Shown here: positions 7,518-19,333 of the stretch, in pieces | How positions within the stretch are numbered: the stretch's first letter is position 1 | Layout of the letters: each line of letters opens with the position of its first letter | NCBI RefSeq assembly: GCF_014644435.1 | Contig: NZ_BMKR01000011.1 | Location: 124,001 to 188,000, forward strand | Source of the DNA: Paenibacillus albidus | Lineage (GTDB): Bacteria; Bacillota; Bacilli; Paenibacillales; Paenibacillaceae | Length of the DNA: 64,000 nt | Direction of reading: 5' to 3' | Position numbers and translations under genes: made by a program | The notes under the pieces: model-generated | Databases searched by the model: none | What the model was told of the DNA's origin: nothing | Seen by the model: the letters and a program-made list of their open reading frames with translations, nothing else

Positions 7518-9410
7518 CTATTTAATTCCTGCGGATGGCAGTTTCACTACCACCTCGGTTCCTTCCCCGGCCTGACTCTCAAATTCGATGCTGCCCTTCA
7601 TGGCCTCAATAATACGGAAGGTAACCATCAGCCCCAGCCCCGTGCCTTTGGTCTTATTGGAGTAATAAGGTTCACCCAGCCGGGCCAGCTCACTGACCTT
7701 CATCCCCTCGCCGTTGTCCTTGATGTTAATGATAATCTGATTGCCTGACTTCCAGGCCGTTATCGTAATCATGCCCTTCTCACCCAAAGCTTCGATGCTG
7801 TTCTTAATGATATTGATAAAAGCCTGCTTGAACTTGGAGGAGCTGCCCAGCACCTCAAGGTCTGTCTGAATCTTCAGTTCTATGGCTCCTCCCTGCAGAT
7901 TCGCCAGCGGAACAAGAATGCCGGCTACATGCTTCAGCTCCTCGGATACGCTCAGCACATCCACATTCTCCACACCCGGCTTGGCAAAGGTCAGGAAGTC
8001 CGTAATGATATGCGACGCCCGGTCCAGCTCCATGACGGCCATCTTCAGATATTCCTTTTCCTTGTCACCGGATCTTTCCCCGAGAATCTGCAGGAAGCCA
8101 CGCGTAACCTGAAGCGGATTGCGCACCTCATGGGCTACGGAAGCGGCGAGTTCGCTGATGATCTCCATTTTCTCCGAATGCTGCAAATCGATATTGAACT
8201 TCTCCAGCTCCCTGGAATATTCCACAACCTGTTCATGGCTCTCCGAGAACCTTCTGCCCAATATGACGATCAGCGAGATCACAAACACAACGATCCCCCA
8301 TTTCCACCAATACAGATGATAGGAATGGTCCGACGTATAATACAGAACCAGTTCTACAGTCCCAAGAACCGCAAACACGGAGAACCCGGTAAAGAAAATA
8401 ACGGCATCTGTATTGCCGCGATAGGCATAAACCAAGCTCATGCAGAGTAAAAAAATAAATTGCAGAATCATCAGAATCCCCAGCATATCGGTCGTTATGA
8501 ACCTGTAGACATCCTCAATACTGTAGGACAACATCCGGTTCAGGCCGAAAAGACCCAGACAAAGCAGCGAATAACCGACTTGGAATCTGCGGAACCAGCT
8601 GATGCTGTTCTTGAATCCGGGGCCAAAAACCTTCTCAAAATAAAATGTAAACACCGGTAGCAGCGTGAATAAAGCCAGGTCGAAAAACAGCTCGGCCTCC
8701 TTGCCGGCACCGCTTGTAATCAGCGGCAGAAAGGGTGAATACGCAACTACCAGCACCCCAAACGACAGAATCACAAGCACCAGCAGAAACCCGCCGGTAA
8801 ACAGCTCTCTTTTGAGAAAAAGAGAACAGACCAGCAGCACGGTTGCCATAAAAATCAGCGCTGCCCCAAGGATAAGGTCCATCAAATCCTGTTTCACATA
8901 AGAAGCCAGCAGCTTGTCATAGCTGCCCAAGTGAATCCCCCCCTCTATACCCGGCCCGTTTCCGCCTCCGCTGCTCCATAGATACAGCTTCGCTCCAGCC
9001 GGGCTTGCGGGCAAGGGGATCAGCACCCGGGTACCGGCAGCATTGCCCTCTCCTTGTGAATCATAAATCAGATCATTGTGTATGTATGCCTTAATGTGGT
9101 TTCCGGAAATTTTGTCAATCAGCACAGCTGACTGCTCCGGAAGCTCAGGCAGGGGGAATCGGATCCAAACCGCACTGTCACCTTCGGCAGCCTGTGGAAT
9201 ATCGCCGTGCGCCTTGACCTTGACCCACTCCGTAACGGCAGCGGCTGTGATAGCATCAGGCACCTCTGCCTGTTCCCATTTCAGCTCCCAGACTGGCACG
9301 TCGGTTCCGGGATGTCCGGTTTGCTCCATGGCAAACCCGATCGGTATGATTACAGCCAGCATGAGCAGAACCAGAATAGCGGATGCTGTCTTGTGGAATG
9401 GCAACTTCAT
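7518..9410 (-). CDS. 7TM membrane sensor histidine kinase B (paralogue of A)
   Basis: Also 630 residues, with the same layout as its downstream neighbour: signal sequence MKLPFHKTASAILVLLMLAV, extracellular domain to about 175, seven helices (about 177-375), HisKA with the identical HEVRNPLQVTRGFLQ (about 430), and HATPase_c with GTGLGLMVTFRIIEAM. The kinase domains of A and B are nearly alike, while the extracellular domains have diverged more, as expected after tandem duplication with new ligand specificity. GAGGTG precedes the ATG. It is probably first in a two-gene operon, with 104 bases before kinase A. As orphan kinases they may feed the sporulation phosphorelay (inferred). The adjoining peptide gene makes them candidate peptide receptors. 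Confidence 0.9.
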   Translation of the reverse strand: MKLPFHKTASAILVLLMLAVIIPIGFAMEQTGHPGTDVPVWELKWEQAEVPDAITAAAVTEWVKVKAHGDIPQAAEGDSAVWIRFPLPELPEQSAVLIDKISGNHIKAYIHNDLIYDSQGEGNAAGTRVLIPLPASPAGAKLYLWSSGGGNGPGIEGGIHLGSYDKLLASYVKQDLMDLILGAALIFMATVLLVCSLFLKRELFTGGFLLVLVILSFGVLVVAYSPFLPLITSGAGKEAELFFDLALFTLLPVFTFYFEKVFGPGFKNSISWFRRFQVGYSLLCLGLFGLNRMLSYSIEDVYRFITTDMLGILMILQFIFLLCMSLVYAYRGNTDAVIFFTGFSVFAVLGTVELVLYYTSDHSYHLYWWKWGIVVFVISLIVILGRRFSESHEQVVEYSRELEKFNIDLQHSEKMEIISELAASVAHEVRNPLQVTRGFLQILGERSGDKEKEYLKMAVMELDRASHIITDFLTFAKPGVENVDVLSVSEELKHVAGILVPLANLQGGAIELKIQTDLEVLGSSSKFKQAFINIIKNSIEALGEKGMITITAWKSGNQIIINIKDNGEGMKVSELARLGEPYYSNKTKGTGLGLMVTFRIIEAMKGSIEFESQAGEGTEVVVKLPSAGIK

Positions 9411-9660
9411 CTTGACACCTCAGTGAGTCTTTTGTGTATTTTATGGCTTCGTATGATTCTTTTCGACAACGTTCGATCTATACCTCCTATTTTTGCATAA
9501 ACTCAGGAAATAAGCGATGGTTAAGAACAGATGGTTAAAGAAGGCGCGCAAGGAATATATTAAAGACAGGCAAACCTGTCTTCCCCCCCGAAGATTCGCT
9601 CCTGCCCAAGCGGGTAAAGAAGTATTATACAACACTGCTTGGCAAAAAAGGAGGTTTACG

Positions 9661-9852
9661 ATGAGCAGCAGCAAGAATTCAGAGACTCCCAAAGCTGAAC
9701 CTGCCGAGGACCTGGTGACAGAGCGGGATATAGATGAAAAGTTCGGTCTGTTCCAAGAGGGAACTTACCCGGGAGCTCTGCCGGACAACGATCAGGAACA
9801 AGCCGTGAATGAAGCGGTCCGTACCCATCTTAGAGCCAATCAATCCAAGTAG
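9661..9852 (+). CDS. Small acidic protein, unknown function
   Basis: A 63-residue protein starting at the ATG with AAAGGAGG seven bases before it. It is hydrophilic and acidic, with no membrane segment, Cys or recognisable motif. It is followed after 16 bases by another acidic gene and shares the terminator at 10.36 kb, so the two are an operon. I do not recognise the family. Confidence 0.7.
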   Translation: MSSSKNSETPKAEPAEDLVTERDIDEKFGLFQEGTYPGALPDNDQEQAVNEAVRTHLRANQSK

Positions 9853-9868
9853 AGGGAGCTGAAGCATC

Positions 9869-10339
9869 ATGGCTAATGAATTCAACAAAACAGAGGCCGA
9901 TTTTGTATATGAACGTTATTCCAAAATGGGCGATACCGCGCCTGAGCGGGATATTCCGAATGAGATAGTCGATAATGGCTCCGATCCCGTATTGACCGGC
10001 GATGAATATTTGGCCGCCGACATCGGGCTGGATACCCCGGAGCCGTCCTTGGGCCGCAGGGCGGACCGTGCCGGTGGAGTTTTGGCCTCTCCAGCGCCGA
10101 AGCGGGATGAACTGCTCGAATCCGATGCCATGTTTGCCGCCGGAGCTTCCGGTCTGACCGGAGGCGTGATCGATTATGCCGATGATGAAGAGGACATCGA
10201 AAGGGTGGAGGAGACTGCGCTGGAGGATGTCCCCGATGCGGACGAGATCGAAATGAATACAGCCGTCGATCCGGTCTCTCCGCCCATTGATGTCATGCCG
10301 GGCACGGATATTCTGAACGGTTCACACGGCGAAGAATAA
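9869..10339 (+). CDS. Acidic, probably disordered protein, unknown function
   Basis: A 156-residue protein rich in Asp, Glu, Pro and Gly, with no hydrophobic segment. It starts with MANEFNKTEADFVYERYSK and later has an acidic run (DDEEDIERVEE), which suggests little fixed structure. GGGAG precedes the ATG. It is second in an operon with the 63-residue acidic gene. I do not recognise a function; sporulation- or stress-associated small acidic proteins are one guess. Confidence 0.7.
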   Translation: MANEFNKTEADFVYERYSKMGDTAPERDIPNEIVDNGSDPVLTGDEYLAADIGLDTPEPSLGRRADRAGGVLASPAPKRDELLESDAMFAAGASGLTGGVIDYADDEEDIERVEETALEDVPDADEIEMNTAVDPVSPPIDVMPGTDILNGSHGEE

Positions 10340-10355
10340 CGCTGACAGGCACGTC

Positions 10356-10399
10356 AAAGGAACACAGCCGCAGGGGTTTGCCCCGGGCTGTGTTCCTTT
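10356..10399. terminator. Bidirectional intrinsic terminator
   Basis: Perfect 14-bp arms (AAAGGAACACAGCC and its complement) around a 16-base loop that itself holds a GGGG/CCCC pair. It lies between the acidic gene pair and the convergent MFS gene, and can serve both. Confidence 0.75.
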
Positions 10400-10417
10400 G
10401 TGTTCTGGCATAACGCT

Positions 10418-11650
10418 CTATTCCGGCAACGCGGCCCGTTCCTTGAGCATGGCCTCATGTGTCGCTGTGATCTGCTTATCCAGCTTCCGGGTCTTCACCA
10501 GCAGGGCCGCGCCCAGCAGGAGCAATCCATTGACGACAAATACCCAGCGGATCGGCAGGAAGGCGCCCAGCAATCCGCCAACAATGGGACCGGCCATGGT
10601 CGCCAGCTGGGAGGCCGCCTGGTTCAGGCCAAAAGCCCGGCCGCGGAAGCCCGGTTCGATCACCTGCACAATCATGGCATTGACTGAGGGAAGCACCCCG
10701 GCATAGAACAAGCCGTAAGCAAATCGCAATAGCGCAAATTCTACATATCCCGTCACAAAAAACTGCAGAATGTTGCCGATCCCCCCACCGATCAAACCGA
10801 TGAACAGGATGGTTCCAAAACCTTTGCGCGTGCCTATCCTCCCCCATTGCGGGGCCATGATTACAGTGGCAATCCCTACGGCCGAGAATACAATTCCTGA
10901 GCTGAGTGAAGCGCTGGTCTTGGATATCCCCATGTCCAGCAAATAAATCGGAATCAGCGGCTCCAGGATCATGACCGAAAAGGTACTGATACCGGCTAGT
11001 GTAAGCAATGTAATAAAAGCGCGGTTGCTTCTCGCTTCCCGGATATCATCCGCCACATGGGACCTGGGGGCAGAGCGGTTGAAGTTATGCTCTTTAGCAA
11101 AAAAGGTGGCAATCAGCGCCGATACCAGCACGATGACAGACGAGAACAGAAAAGCGGCACGATTGCTGGTATAATAGCTCACCACGCCACCGATCAGCGG
11201 GCCAATGATACTGCCGGTCGCTCCCGCTGTAGACATGATGCTAAGCGCATACCCCGTCTTGTCCTCGGGTGTATTCGTCGCCACCATGGCGATGGCAGCC
11301 GGGACAAATCCGGCCAGCAGGCCCTGCAGCACACGGACCAGCAGAAAAACATAGGGATCATGGACAAAATAATTAATTAGGTATAAGGCGGCCAGGCTGA
11401 AGCCCGAACGGATCAGCATCGGCTTGCGCCCGTACTTGTCGGCGAGCGAACCCCAGAATGGAGAAATAAGAGCGCTGGCCAGAAAAGTGATCCCAAAGCT
11501 GATACCGGACCAGATTTCCAAATGATTCGTTACACCCAGTTCGTCGGATAAAAAGATAGAGAGGAACGGAATCGAGATCGAATACGCTGTACTGCAAAAG
11601 AAAACACCTACCCAAAGCACGATCAAGTTCCGCTTCCAGGAAAAGTACAT
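10418..11650 (-). CDS. MFS transporter, multidrug-efflux type
   Basis: Twelve-helix major facilitator of 410 residues from the ATG at 11650. That ATG is nine bases after AAAGGG; a GTG six bases upstream is too close. The motif between helices 2 and 3, GSLADKYGRKPML, is the standard MFS loop, and GPLIGG resembles the motif C of drug/proton antiporters in helix 5. Export of drugs or metabolites is therefore likely, but the substrate is unknown. The gene stands alone between a terminator and the divergent cyclophilin gene. Confidence 0.88.
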   Translation of the reverse strand: MYFSWKRNLIVLWVGVFFCSTAYSISIPFLSIFLSDELGVTNHLEIWSGISFGITFLASALISPFWGSLADKYGRKPMLIRSGFSLAALYLINYFVHDPYVFLLVRVLQGLLAGFVPAAIAMVATNTPEDKTGYALSIMSTAGATGSIIGPLIGGVVSYYTSNRAAFLFSSVIVLVSALIATFFAKEHNFNRSAPRSHVADDIREARSNRAFITLLTLAGISTFSVMILEPLIPIYLLDMGISKTSASLSSGIVFSAVGIATVIMAPQWGRIGTRKGFGTILFIGLIGGGIGNILQFFVTGYVEFALLRFAYGLFYAGVLPSVNAMIVQVIEPGFRGRAFGLNQAASQLATMAGPIVGGLLGAFLPIRWVFVVNGLLLLGAALLVKTRKLDKQITATHEAMLKERAALPE

Positions 11651-11817
11651 AAGCACACACCCTTTCAGCTGGTTCTTGGAAGCATCCTATTATTGTAAAC
11701 CTCTTTGGAGTATGTGCCAATCCCAAAAGCACTTCTTCCCTTTGCATCAGGCAGGACAAAGAGGTTATGATTAGGGATGTGTATATTCCATCCACATGAA
11801 AAGGAGAGACTAAAAAC

Positions 11818-12546
11818 GTGAAACGTACCAGAAAACAACCCGTCATTCTGATGGCGATGCTGTGCTTGCTGCTCGTCCTCTTGGCAGGCTGCGGCAATAA
11901 ACCGGCAGCAAACGGCAACACGGGCAACACCAGCAGCGGAGCAGGCAATACTGCGAATACTGAGGCAACTCCGGCTCCCCAGGAGACACCGGCTGCTCCT
12001 TCCGAAGGAGTTCCGTCCGATACGGCCAGCCACCCTGTCGTAACTATCGAGATGGACAACGGCACAGTGATAAAAGCCGAGCTGTATCCCGAGGTTGCAC
12101 CGAACACCGTTAATAATTTCATTTCCTTAATTAACAAGGGCTTCTATGACGGCACTATATTTCATAGAGTGATTCCCGACTTCATGATTCAAGGCGGTGA
12201 TCCCGAAGGCACCGGTACTGGCGGTCCGGGTTACAGCATCGCCGGAGAGTTCTCCGGCAACGGATTCGTGAACAATCTGCTGCATACCGAAGGTGTTCTT
12301 TCTATGGCGAGATCCCAAGCGCCTGACTCTGCAGGTTCCCAATTCTTCATTATGGATGCAGCTTACCCGAGCCTCGATGGACAATATGCTGCGTTCGGCA
12401 AGGTTACGGAAGGCCTGGAGGTTGTACAAGCCATCGTCAGCCTGCCGCGTGATGCCTCGGACCGGCCTGAACAGCCGCCTGTCATGAAAAAGGTAACTGT
12501 TGATACCCTTGGTGTGACCTACCCTGAACCGCAAAAGGTTCAGTAA
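11818..12546 (+). CDS. Cyclophilin-type peptidyl-prolyl isomerase lipoprotein
   Basis: Cis-trans prolyl isomerase of 242 residues, probably anchored outside the membrane. It starts with GTG after AAGGAG. A type II signal peptide ends in the lipobox LLAGC, followed by a low-complexity Ala/Thr/Asn/Pro linker to about residue 65. The cyclophilin domain shows FHRVIPDFMIQGGDP, MARSQAPDSAGSQFFI and the substrate-pocket YAAFGKVTEG. The active-site Arg, Phe and Gln are present. The likely role is folding of exported proteins. It is transcribed alone and ends at a strong terminator. Confidence 0.93.
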   Translation: MKRTRKQPVILMAMLCLLLVLLAGCGNKPAANGNTGNTSSGAGNTANTEATPAPQETPAAPSEGVPSDTASHPVVTIEMDNGTVIKAELYPEVAPNTVNNFISLINKGFYDGTIFHRVIPDFMIQGGDPEGTGTGGPGYSIAGEFSGNGFVNNLLHTEGVLSMARSQAPDSAGSQFFIMDAAYPSLDGQYAAFGKVTEGLEVVQAIVSLPRDASDRPEQPPVMKKVTVDTLGVTYPEPQKVQ

Positions 12547-12562
12547 ATTATTCCTGTATACA

Positions 12563-12607
12563 AAAAACTCGGCACACTCACCTCTAAAGGGAGCCTGCCG
12601 AGTTTTT
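12563..12607. terminator. Intrinsic terminator, cyclophilin gene
   Basis: ACTCGGCA/TGCCGAGT stem followed by TTTTT on the plus strand; the mirrored A-run also lets it serve the convergent gene at 12612. Confidence 0.75.
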
Positions 12608-12611
12608 GTCT

Positions 12612-12944
12612 TTATTCCCAATATTGATCGGGCCGGTATTCAATCTCTGACTGCACCCACAGCTTTAGACATTGGCCGGCTTCCTCATATTCAACCGGAT
12701 TGTCGCCAACATAATACCAATGTTTGATGATGGGCCCATCCTGAGGCTCCTCGAAGCGAAAGACGTTCAGCTCCGACTTCAGCTCAACCACCGCCGCACC
12801 TTTATCAACGGTTACACCGCAAAGGGTAATGAGCGTAAGTTCGCCTTGCGGGTTAAAGGTGTAGCTGACTCCTTCTGTGCTGCTAACGAGAATACGGCCT
12901 GTTACCGAGTGCTTAACCAATACCCTTTCCTGCTGCTGCGCCAT
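12612..12944 (-). CDS. Hypothetical protein, 110 residues
   Basis: Soluble, mildly acidic protein rich in beta-prone residues, with no signal peptide or known motif. GAGGAGGG precedes the ATG at the right distance, so the gene is probably real. The pirin gene lies 53 bases upstream on the same strand, which suggests one transcript. I do not recognise the family. Confidence 0.65.
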   Translation of the reverse strand: MAQQQERVLVKHSVTGRILVSSTEGVSYTFNPQGELTLITLCGVTVDKGAAVVELKSELNVFRFEEPQDGPIIKHWYYVGDNPVEYEEAGQCLKLWVQSEIEYRPDQYWE

Positions 12945-12997
12945 GATTTGTCCCTCCTCAAGCTATGCCTAACATAGCTGACTTCATAAACATTTGC

Positions 12998-13699
12998 TTA
13001 TGGTAAATCCACCAGCATCACCAGTGTTTCTTCGGATGCAGCCAGATGAAGCTCATGGATCTCTTCAATCCGCGCAGAGTCTCCCGGACTCAGCACAGCT
13101 TCGCCGCCTGCCTCAAGCTGCCCCTCAATGAGATAGATAAAGATCCGTCTTCCTGCCTCCTGCTGAAAGACCAGCTCCTGGCCTGCGTTCAGCCGGCCGA
13201 GATAAATGGTCATGTCCTGGGCAATATCCACGATCTCTGCGGAAGCTTCAGGAGCCACGACCGGCAACAGTCTGCCTGCCAGCTTCGCAGGATCAAAACG
13301 TCCCGTTGCATAAGACGGCTGCGTCCCCCGCGTGCGCGGCATGAACCACAGCTGAAGAATCCGCACCGGCTCGTCTTCAGACGGGTTATGCTCCGTATGA
13401 ATGACCCCGGTGCCCGCTGACATGCGCTGGATGCCTCCGAAGGAAGTCTCCACCACATTGCCGAGGTTATCCTCATGCCGCAGACGTCCCGTCAGCACAA
13501 TGGAGAGAATCTCCATGTCACTGTGCGGATGAGCCCCAAACCCTTTTCCAGGTGAAATGATGTCGTCATTGCAGACCCGCATCGGTCCAAATGCCGTATT
13601 GTCAGGGTCATAGTAATCCCCGAACGAGAAGACATGGCTGCCCTGCAGCCAGCCGTGATCAAAGCGATGTGCTGCAGCCGCCGGATATACTTGAATCAT
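12998..13699 (-). CDS. Pirin family protein (YhhW-like)
   Basis: Bicupin of 233 residues. The start at 13699 is preferred because GGAGG lies seven bases before it; the ATG six bases upstream touches the site. Pirin signatures are FGAHPHSDMEILSIVLTG, the metal-binding His pair with Glu, and MSAGTGVIHTEHNPS. YhhW and related pirins bind a metal and some have quercetinase activity; others act as regulators. Which role applies here is unknown. Confidence 0.9.
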   Translation of the reverse strand: MIQVYPAAAAHRFDHGWLQGSHVFSFGDYYDPDNTAFGPMRVCNDDIISPGKGFGAHPHSDMEILSIVLTGRLRHEDNLGNVVETSFGGIQRMSAGTGVIHTEHNPSEDEPVRILQLWFMPRTRGTQPSYATGRFDPAKLAGRLLPVVAPEASAEIVDIAQDMTIYLGRLNAGQELVFQQEAGRRIFIYLIEGQLEAGGEAVLSPGDSARIEEIHELHLAASEETLVMLVDLP

Positions 13700-13793
13700 T
13701 GACATCCCTCCTGGTGGTGGATTATGAATTTGAATAAAGCGTTGCTTTAGAATATTGTAGCAGAAAACACGGCATCATCTCAAAAAAACCAAG

Positions 13794-13825
13794 CAGTGCC
13801 GGCTCTTCAGAAGAGCGCAGCACTG
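13794..13825 (-). terminator. Intrinsic terminator for the lacZ region
   Basis: Stem CAGTGC plus GGCTCTTC with its complement; on the minus strand a run of seven T follows a few bases later. It lies just downstream of the beta-galactosidase stop codon. Confidence 0.6.
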
Positions 13826-13853
13826 TTGGCAAAAAAGACAAGTTGAAACTGTA

Positions 13854-16963
<3,110 letters not shown>

Positions 16964-17129
16964 AGTTGATTCCTCCTAAGGTCAGGGCAAGCATTCAGAG
17001 GCTTTTTCGGATTGCCAGGCCCACTTTTGTTTTGATACGATTATATTATTAGTATAGGCTGAGATAATTCCATTTTAAATGCAAGCTTTTTATACATAAG
17101 TATCAATATTTGAAAGTAGAGGATGAACT

Positions 17130-17960
17130 ATGGATATTTCTTTATTTCCAATGGTTACCGAGAATGAAACCCGGCTGCCCGTTTATGTAACAACCGTCGG
17201 CCATTGGGAACATCAGGAGCCGATGCGCCGTCCTGAAGGGTTCCCCGACTTCCAGTGGTTTTACGTGGCTGGAGGTGAAGGCATCCTGACGGCGGGAGAC
17301 CGCGAGTTCACGGTCAAGGCGGGGCAAAGCTTTTGCCTGTATCCGGGCGTCTCCCATGCCTACCGCGCCACAAGCGAACCCTGGGAGCTGTACTGGCTAT
17401 CCATTGGCGGAGAGCAAACTATGGCTCTGCTGCAATGGTCGGGAGTGTTCAGCTCCGGCGTTCATTCAGTCTCCGATCCCCTCAAGATGCAGCAGATGCT
17501 TGAGGAGATTATTGCCGCCGCCCAGAGCAGCGATACCCGGTCCGGCACGGAATGCTCTAAGCTGGCTTACAGCTTTTTACTGGATATCGGGGTTGCGGTA
17601 TCGGCTTCATCGGCGGCGACAGAACCCCTGCACCGCAGGATTCAGCCGGTGATCCGCCACATCCGCGAGCATATTCACCGCCCGCTGCCCCTGCAGGAGC
17701 TGGCCGCCTGCATCAGCCTTAGCGAGCAGCAGCTGTGCACTTTGTTTCGCAAGACCATGAACATGCGCCCGATGGCGTATGTCAACCGGGAGCGGATCAA
17801 CCGCAGCAAGGAGCTGATGTTTCATTCCCCAAAGCGCAGAGTCAGCGATATCGCCGGAGACGTAGGCTTCAGCAGCTCCAGCTACTTTATTGCCCACTTT
17901 AAGCGCCAGGAAGGCATTACACCCGAGCAATTTATGCGGCTGCACGGATTGCGGGATTAA
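17130..17960 (+). CDS. AraC family transcriptional regulator
   Basis: A 276-residue regulator with an N-terminal cupin-like sugar-binding domain (GGEGILTAGDREFTVKAGQS) and a C-terminal double helix-turn-helix of the AraC type (LPLQELAACISLSEQQLCTLF, then DIAGDVGFSSSSYFIAHF). AGAGGATG precedes the ATG. It is divergent from lacZ with 166 bases between starts, so it probably controls that gene in response to a galactoside. Confidence 0.92.
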   Translation: MDISLFPMVTENETRLPVYVTTVGHWEHQEPMRRPEGFPDFQWFYVAGGEGILTAGDREFTVKAGQSFCLYPGVSHAYRATSEPWELYWLSIGGEQTMALLQWSGVFSSGVHSVSDPLKMQQMLEEIIAAAQSSDTRSGTECSKLAYSFLLDIGVAVSASSAATEPLHRRIQPVIRHIREHIHRPLPLQELAACISLSEQQLCTLFRKTMNMRPMAYVNRERINRSKELMFHSPKRRVSDIAGDVGFSSSSYFIAHFKRQEGITPEQFMRLHGLRD

Positions 17961-18007
17961 GGCCGGGCGTCTGAAGCGGGAAATTAGAAGACTGAAAAAG
18001 CACACCA

Positions 18008-18052
18008 AAAAGCCCCGCCCGCCATCGGTTAAGGATGGCTTGGGCGGAGCTT
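18008..18052 (-). terminator. Intrinsic terminator for ppaC
   Basis: Long stem (AAGCYCCGCCC with inner GCCATC) ending in TTTTT on the minus strand, just past the pyrophosphatase stop and convergent with the AraC-type gene. Confidence 0.7.
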
Positions 18053-18074
18053 ATGAAAAATGATTCCGGTTCGC

Positions 18075-19007
18075 TTACAGCTTGGCGATCGTCTCGGTCA
18101 GTACCGGCACGATTTGTGATTTACGGGAAACGACACCCTTGAGAATGGCCTTGTTGTCGTCCAGCTTCACGTTATATGCTTGTTCTACCGCACCTGCCAC
18201 ACGGCCCAGGGCCAGTCCGACGGAATCGTTGTTAAGAATATCTGTAACTACGAACAGGAACAGATCCAGTCCTTTTTCATCGATAATAGCCGTAAGCGCA
18301 GCTTCCAGCTCGACTTGCCGGGAAAGCACATCGTTCACATCGACAGCATTTACCTGCGCGATTTCAACCTTGTACGCACCCATCGAGAATTCTTTGGCAT
18401 CCAGGGAGACCAGCTGTGCAATACTCTTGTCGCTGAGATCGGCACCGGCTTTGAGCATATCCAGGCCATAGCTTTCCGCATCCACACCGGCGATTTCAGC
18501 CAGCTCACGCGCTGCCGCCACATCTTCCGCTGTGCAGGTTGGCGATTTGAAGAGCAGGGAGTCGGAAATGATCGCGGACAACATCAGACCGGCAATAGCC
18601 TTAGGAATCGCCACTCCGTTCTCTTTGTACAGCTTATTGAGGATGGTAGCTGTGCAGCCTACAGGCTCAGCACGGTAATACAGCGGGTGAGCTGTCTCAA
18701 AATTGGCGATCCGGTGATGGTCAATAACTTCAACCACACGCACTTGATCAATATCATTCGCACTTTGCTGGCGCTCATTGTGGTCGACCAGAATGACCTG
18801 TTCGGCTTCACCGGCTACATTCTCAACGTGGCGCGGAGCCTGTACGCCGAAATGGTCCAGCGCATATTGCGTTTCGCCGTTAATTTCTCCAAGGCGGACC
18901 GGCTCGGCATCCCAGCCCAGTTCTTTTTTGAGGGAAGCATAGGCAATTGCTGAACAAATAGTATCCGTATCCGGATTTTTGTGTCCAAAGATCAGTGTTT
19001 TTTTCAT
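18075..19007 (-). CDS. ppaC: Manganese-dependent inorganic pyrophosphatase
   Basis: Family II pyrophosphatase of 310 residues that hydrolyses PPi in the cytoplasm. The DHH-type metal motifs are present: [14 protein letters not shown] at the N-terminus, VDHNE, and VIDHH. The C-terminal DHHA2 region ends in SRKSQIVP. The start is the ATG at 19007, eight bases after AAGGAG; the in-frame TTG upstream is less well placed. A single gene with its own terminator. Confidence 0.95.
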   Translation of the reverse strand: MKKTLIFGHKNPDTDTICSAIAYASLKKELGWDAEPVRLGEINGETQYALDHFGVQAPRHVENVAGEAEQVILVDHNERQQSANDIDQVRVVEVIDHHRIANFETAHPLYYRAEPVGCTATILNKLYKENGVAIPKAIAGLMLSAIISDSLLFKSPTCTAEDVAAARELAEIAGVDAESYGLDMLKAGADLSDKSIAQLVSLDAKEFSMGAYKVEIAQVNAVDVNDVLSRQVELEAALTAIIDEKGLDLFLFVVTDILNNDSVGLALGRVAGAVEQAYNVKLDDNKAILKGVVSRKSQIVPVLTETIAKL

Positions 19008-19133
19008 TTCCAATCTCCTTACTATGTTTTTTGTGAATTAAATATACCATACATTGATAGCCGCAATCCAGATTCGGAGAATTGAAAGATTTAACTACAT
19101 AAGTTGAACAAAAGAATTACACAATCAGCACAA

Positions 19134-19268
19134 GCGTAACTACGGTGAATGTTTGGACTTCCGGCCGCTATTGTCTACACATTTCTATGATTAACTGCTT
19201 ATAGCAGTTGAAATCCGCAGACAAAGGCGGACGCTACCGCTCCTACAGTTCCAAACTTCCCCTACGTT
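19134..19268 (+). repeat. Dispersed intergenic repeat R1, copy 1
   Basis: About 135 bp, closely matched in inverted orientation at 31750-31884. Conserved blocks include GGTGAATGTTTGGACTTCCG and GCAGACAAAGGCGGAC; a central 35-bp part is diverged. The copy lies directly upstream of the lipoprotein gene. No ORF is conserved between copies. Confidence 0.75.
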
Positions 19269-19333
19269 CCTCCTGCTTTTTTGGAGAGTCTTTAGTTCAA
19301 TTTATACACATTAAAAAAGGTGGTCATGAATTA

